Of a stretch of 64,000 bases of DNA, positions 60,847 to 64,000 are shown in pieces (positions within the stretch are counted from its first letter, which is position 1; each line of letters opens with the position of its first letter). Made by a program: the position numbers and the translations under genes. The stretch comes from SLRI01 sp036796215 (lineage in GTDB: Bacteria; Pseudomonadota; Alphaproteobacteria; Geminicoccales; Geminicoccaceae), in contig DAIRDJ010000003.1 in the NCBI GenBank assembly GCA_036796215.1, forward strand, positions 1-64,000, read 5' to 3'. Under the pieces are notes generated by a model. It was not told the origin of the DNA. It searched no databases and saw nothing but the letters and a program-made list of their open reading frames with translations.

Positions 60847-61707
60847 ATGGCCGAGGATGTCGTCATCGAGGTCGAGAACCTGGTCACCCGCTTCGGCAAG
60901 ACCGTGATCCACGACGGGCTTTCGATGTCCGTCCGCAAGGGCGAGGTGATGGCGGTGGTCGGGGGCTCGGGCACCGGCAAGACCGTGATGGTCCGCGAGA
61001 TCACCGGGCTGATGCGGCCCTCGGGTGGGACGATCAGGCTGTTCGGCGAGGATATCGGCAGCCTCTCCGACAAGGCGCGGGAGCGGCTGCGCGCCCGCAC
61101 CGGGATGCTCTTTCAGAGCGGGGCACTGTTCAGCTCGCTCACCGTGGCCCAGAACATCGTCGTGCCCATCCAGGCCTGGTACAAGCTCAGGCCCGGCTTG
61201 CTCGACGAGATCGCCGGGCTGAAGCTGGCGCTGGTCGGCCTCGATCCCTCGGCCGGGCAGAAATACCCGGCGGAACTCTCGGGCGGGATGCGCAAGCGGG
61301 CGGGGCTCGCCCGGGCGCTGGCGCTGGATCCGGAGATCGTCTTTCTCGACGAACCGACGGCCGGGCTCGACCCCATCGGGGCGGCCGAGTTCGACGCGCT
61401 GATCCTGTCCCTGCAACAGACCCTCGGGATCACCGTCTACATGATCACCCACGACCTCGACAGCCTGACGCGGATCGCCGACCGGATCATGGTGCTGGTC
61501 GACAGAAAGGCCAAGGTCGGCACCCTCGACGAGCTGCGCCGCGACGAGCATCCCTGGCTCGAGGCCTATTTCGGCGGCCCGCGCGGCCGCGCGGCAGCCG
61601 CCAGCAACACGGCCGGCGAGGGGCCGCGAGCGCCGGAGCGGCCGGCACCGGTCGTCCCGTCGCCCGGGCGCCGGGCCAAGGCCATCTCCAGCCCCGGGAG
61701 CAGCTGA
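60847..61707 (+). CDS. mlaF: MlaF-family ABC transporter ATP-binding protein
   Basis: ATPase of the lipid transporter (286 residues). Walker A GGSGTGKT, signature LSGGMRKRAGLARALA, Walker B EIVFLDEPTAGLDP and the H-loop in TVYMITHDLDSL are intact. A Pro/Ala-rich C-terminal tail of about 40 residues is extra. The ATG at 60847 is 3 bp after the mlaE stop, and the TGA shares one base with the mlaD ATG. Confidence 0.96.
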   Translation: MAEDVVIEVENLVTRFGKTVIHDGLSMSVRKGEVMAVVGGSGTGKTVMVREITGLMRPSGGTIRLFGEDIGSLSDKARERLRARTGMLFQSGALFSSLTVAQNIVVPIQAWYKLRPGLLDEIAGLKLALVGLDPSAGQKYPAELSGGMRKRAGLARALALDPEIVFLDEPTAGLDPIGAAEFDALILSLQQTLGITVYMITHDLDSLTRIADRIMVLVDRKAKVGTLDELRRDEHPWLEAYFGGPRGRAAAASNTAGEGPRAPERPAPVVPSPGRRAKAISSPGSS

Positions 61708-62675
61708 TGGAAGTCCGCTCCAGCAACCTGATCGTCGGCATCTTCGTCCTGGTGCTGAGCATCGGCACCGCGATCTTCGGCGTCTGGCTCGCCCAGCGCG
61801 ACGTCGATCGCACCTTCACCGAATACGAGATCGTCTTTCCGGGCTCGGTCTTCGGGCTGAGCCAGGGCAGCCAGGTGCTCTACCGGGGCGTGCCGGTCGG
61901 CCGGGTGAACGATATCCGGATCGACCCGGACGACCCCGATCGGGTGCTGGTGCTGGTCGAGGTCGAGCAGCACACCCCGGTAACGATCGACACCCATGCC
62001 GCCCTCGTGCCGCAGGGGGTCACCGGCCTCGTCGTCGTCGAGCTCAGGGGCGGCAATGTCGACGCGCCCAGGCGCACCGCCGAGAACGGCCCGCCGCAGA
62101 TCGCCGGGCGCGTCTCGGCGTTCGAGCAGGTCATCACCTCGACGCCGGAGCTCCTCGCCCGTGCCGTCCTCATCCTCGAGCGGATCGCTGCGGCGATCTC
62201 TGATGCCAATATCGAGCGGCTCTCCAGCACCCTCGACCATGTCGAGCAGGTGACCGCGACCATTGCCGCCCGGGCCGACGACATCGACCGGCTGCTGCAG
62301 GTGGGCGGCGCTCTCGGCGAGGACGGCAGCGAGGCGCTGCGCGGTATCGTCGGGCTGGTCGGCGAGGCCGAGCGGCTGACGGCAACCCTCGAGGCGGAGG
62401 TCACCGGTCTCGGCCGTCGCGGCGACAGCGCGCTCGAGGAGGTCGAGCGGGCAGCGGCAGCGGCGCGCAACCTGATGTGGCGGGCCGACCGAATGCTCGA
62501 ATCGACGGAGCAGCCGCTCGAGGACTTCGCCGCCAGCGGGGCTTACGAATTCGGCCAGATGGTCCGGGAACTGCGCAACCTGACCGCCACACTCAGCCGG
62601 GTCGCCACCGACTTCGAGCGCGATCCAACGGGCTTTCTCGTTGGCGGCAGCTCTCGCGGGTTCACCCCGCCATGA
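61707..62675 (+). CDS. mlaD: MlaD-family (MCE domain) substrate-binding protein
   Basis: A periplasmic, membrane-anchored MCE protein (322 residues). One N-terminal transmembrane helix (about 8-28) is followed by an MCE domain (about 40-120) with GSVFGLSQGSQVLYRGVPVG and the hydrophobic PQGVTGLVVVELRGG segment. A long helical C-terminal region (about 140-300) of the type found in MlaD/PqiB-like tubes follows. It forms a hexameric lipid channel in relatives. The start overlaps the mlaF stop by 1 bp, and its stop overlaps the next gene by 4 bp. Confidence 0.94.
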   Translation: MEVRSSNLIVGIFVLVLSIGTAIFGVWLAQRDVDRTFTEYEIVFPGSVFGLSQGSQVLYRGVPVGRVNDIRIDPDDPDRVLVLVEVEQHTPVTIDTHAALVPQGVTGLVVVELRGGNVDAPRRTAENGPPQIAGRVSAFEQVITSTPELLARAVLILERIAAAISDANIERLSSTLDHVEQVTATIAARADDIDRLLQVGGALGEDGSEALRGIVGLVGEAERLTATLEAEVTGLGRRGDSALEEVERAAAAARNLMWRADRMLESTEQPLEDFAASGAYEFGQMVRELRNLTATLSRVATDFERDPTGFLVGGSSRGFTPP

Positions 62676-63346
62676 GCCGGCTCGTCGAGTCGCGGCCGGG
62701 CGCCCTCGCCCGCCGCCGGGCGCTGCGGCGAGCGCTCGGCGCGGTGCTGCTCTTGTCGACCGGCGCCTGCACGCCCTTCGTCTTGACCAGGCGCAATCCG
62801 CCGACGCTGATCAGGCTGAGCCCGAAAACGACCTTCGACGACGGCCTGCCGACGCTCCGAAAGCGGCTGCTGATCGAGCCGCCGACCGCGGCGAGCGGTC
62901 TCAACACGACGCGGATCGCCTTGCGTCCGGATCCGCTGGGACTCGACTTTTTTGCCGATGTGCAATGGGTCGAGGTGCTGCCGGTCATGGTCCAGGTGCT
63001 GCTGATCGAGTCGTTCGACGCCAGTGGCACCTTCGACGTGCTGAGCCCGGAATCGGCCGGGCTCCGACCGGACTTCGTGCTGCGGGTCTCGATTCGCGAG
63101 TTTCAGGCGGAATACGACGAGGGCCTGGCGCGGCCGCCGCTCGCCAACGTCCATCTGCAGGTCCGTCTGCTGCGCATGCCACGGCGCGAATCGCTCACCA
63201 CCTTCTCCGCTCGCGAGGCGGTGCGCGCCGCCGGCACGCCGGTCGAGCAGGTGATCCTTGCCTTTGACGAGGCGCTCGGCCGGGTGCAGCGGCGTATCGT
63301 CGCGTGGACGGTCGAGCAGGCGACCGAGACCGAAGGCGGCAGTTGA
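62672..63346 (+). CDS. ABC-type transport auxiliary lipoprotein, PqiC-like
   Basis: A lipoprotein of 224 residues. A basic N-terminus and hydrophobic core lead to Cys33 (LLLSTGAC), a slightly atypical lipobox. The rest resembles the ABC-transport auxiliary component (PqiC/DUF330-like): RLLIEPPTAASGLNTTRIAL, then WVEVLPVMVQVLLIESF. It probably sits at the outer membrane and works with the MCE protein encoded immediately upstream. It takes the place usually held by mlaC or an mlaA-type partner in this operon. Confidence 0.82.
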   Translation: MSRLVESRPGALARRRALRRALGAVLLLSTGACTPFVLTRRNPPTLIRLSPKTTFDDGLPTLRKRLLIEPPTAASGLNTTRIALRPDPLGLDFFADVQWVEVLPVMVQVLLIESFDASGTFDVLSPESAGLRPDFVLRVSIREFQAEYDEGLARPPLANVHLQVRLLRMPRRESLTTFSAREAVRAAGTPVEQVILAFDEALGRVQRRIVAWTVEQATETEGGS

Positions 63347-63363
63347 CCGCGACCTCGGCGACC

Positions 63364-63405
63364 TTGCTGGACTATATCGAGCCTATATATATCATCTCGA
63401 CATAT
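63364..63405 (+). promoter_or_regulatory. AT-rich palindromic region before the PadR gene
   Basis: A TATATATAT tract (63384-63392) is flanked by TCGAG (63377-63381) and CTCGA (63396-63400), an inverted repeat with a 14-bp spacer. TTGCTG (63364-63369) with TATATA 16 bp later could be the promoter. The symmetry over the -10 region fits self-repression by the PadR-family regulator, which is inference. Confidence 0.45.
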
Positions 63406-63421
63406 CACCGGCGGGACGGCG

Positions 63422-64000
63422 ATGGACGTCAAGACCCTTTGCCTCGGCGTGCTCACCGAGCAGGACCATACGGGCTACGAGATCAAGCGCTGCTGCGAGG
63501 AGGTGTTCCGGCATTTCTTCGTCGCCGGCTTCGGCTCGATCTATCCGGCCCTGGCCGAGCTGCAGCGCGACGGGCTCGTCACCTCGATCAGCGTCGAGCA
63601 GAAAAAGCGGCCGGACAAGAAGGTCTACCGCATCACCGAGGCCGGTCGCCAGGCGCTGGCGGCGGAGCTGTTGACGACCCCGCCGCGCCACAAGGTCCGC
63701 TCCGAGTTCCTCACGCTCATGTATTTCGCCCATCTCCTGCCGCCCGAGCGGGTCGACGTGGTGCTGGGCGAGATGATCGAACGGTTCGAAGCGACGCTGG
63801 TCGAGGAGCTGGCGCTCTTCGATTCGCCCGACGCCCCGGGTGAGCTGACCCCCGGCCAGCGGTTCGCGTTGGGCTATGGCCGAACCGTGCTGACCGCTGC
63901 GCTGGCCTACTGCAAGCGGCAGCGGCCACAGCTGGCCCGAGCACTGCGCGGCGAGAGCGAGCCCGCCCCTGGGCCACCCGAGATCGCCCCCGAAATCGCC
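63422..64000 (+). CDS. PadR-family transcriptional regulator, 3' end outside window
   Basis: The first 193 residues are present. The N-terminal winged helix starts MDVKTLCLGVLTEQDHTGYE and continues through FGSIYPALAELQRDGLVTS to the beta wing, which is the PadR signature. A C-terminal helical domain (about 90-180) for dimerisation follows. PadR proteins are usually repressors responding to small molecules or stress. It follows the mla operon but has its own AT-rich promoter region with a palindrome. The tail is Pro/Glu-rich and continues past the window. Confidence 0.9.
   Translation, partial: MDVKTLCLGVLTEQDHTGYEIKRCCEEVFRHFFVAGFGSIYPALAELQRDGLVTSISVEQKKRPDKKVYRITEAGRQALAAELLTTPPRHKVRSEFLTLMYFAHLLPPERVDVVLGEMIERFEATLVEELALFDSPDAPGELTPGQRFALGYGRTVLTAALAYCKRQRPQLARALRGESEPAPGPPEIAPEIA

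Overview
This window is a high-GC chromosomal segment of an alphaproteobacterium, probably Rhodospirillales-like. The evidence is a pyruvate dehydrogenase E1-beta with its own lipoyl domain, the order ptsP/lysC/ubiG, a meso-diaminopimelate-type MurE, an Mla-type lipid transporter whose permease carries a STAS domain, and a class A RNase P RNA. Nearly everything is housekeeping. I see no prophage, insertion sequence, CRISPR array, rRNA or tRNA. Species cannot be named from the sequence alone.

Layout. 1-2.6 kb: the 5' part of lpdA, then two convergent antitoxin/PIN-toxin modules lying inside what is normally a continuous pdhABC-lpdA cluster. 2.6-6.5 kb: pdhC, pdhB and pdhA on the minus strand with a plausible promoter. 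6.5-12 kb: ftsB, eno, kdsA, pyrG, secG and tpiA, all minus. 12-14 kb: a SurA/PpiD-type foldase on the plus strand, then about 550 bp of decayed sequence with a probable peptidase remnant. 14.5-34 kb: an LpxC-like gene, a strong intrinsic terminator, then the whole division/cell-wall (dcw) cluster on the minus strand: rsmH-ftsL-ftsI-murE-murF-mraY-murD-ftsW-murG-murC-murB-ddl-ftsQ-ftsA-ftsZ. Most junctions overlap by 4 bp. mraZ is not at its usual place; instead there is an AT-richer leader with a promoter-like site and a perfect DnaA box. 34.5-35.6 kb: rnpB and an AmpD-like amidase whose stop codon overlaps the rnpB promoter. 35.7-39.9 kb: an RND efflux permease and its adaptor. 40-42.3 kb: an ECF sigma factor, RskA-like anti-sigma factor and divergent secreted DUF4394 protein. 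42.4-54.7 kb: prmC, prfA, a frameshifted Na/phosphate-cotransporter-like gene, hisS, a palindromic element, ispG, rodZ, ptsP, a nitronate-monooxygenase-like gene and lysC. 54.8-59.6 kb: ubiG, a nucleosidase, a VOC protein, an SDR reductase, an alpha/beta hydrolase and a TPR protein. 59.7-64 kb: mlaE-mlaF-mlaD, a lipoprotein gene, and a PadR-family regulator cut by the window edge.

Main points for a second look. The LpxC-like protein at the conserved ftsZ-lpxC position lacks the catalytic zinc-ligand aspartate and neighbouring active-site residues. Short in-frame tandem duplications recur in five dcw genes. The ECF/RskA/DUF4394 triad has an upstream 12-bp direct repeat. Two toxin-antitoxin modules interrupt the pdh cluster. 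A 115-bp nested palindromic element lies between hisS and ispG. Two genes or remnants are broken by frameshifts or a stop.
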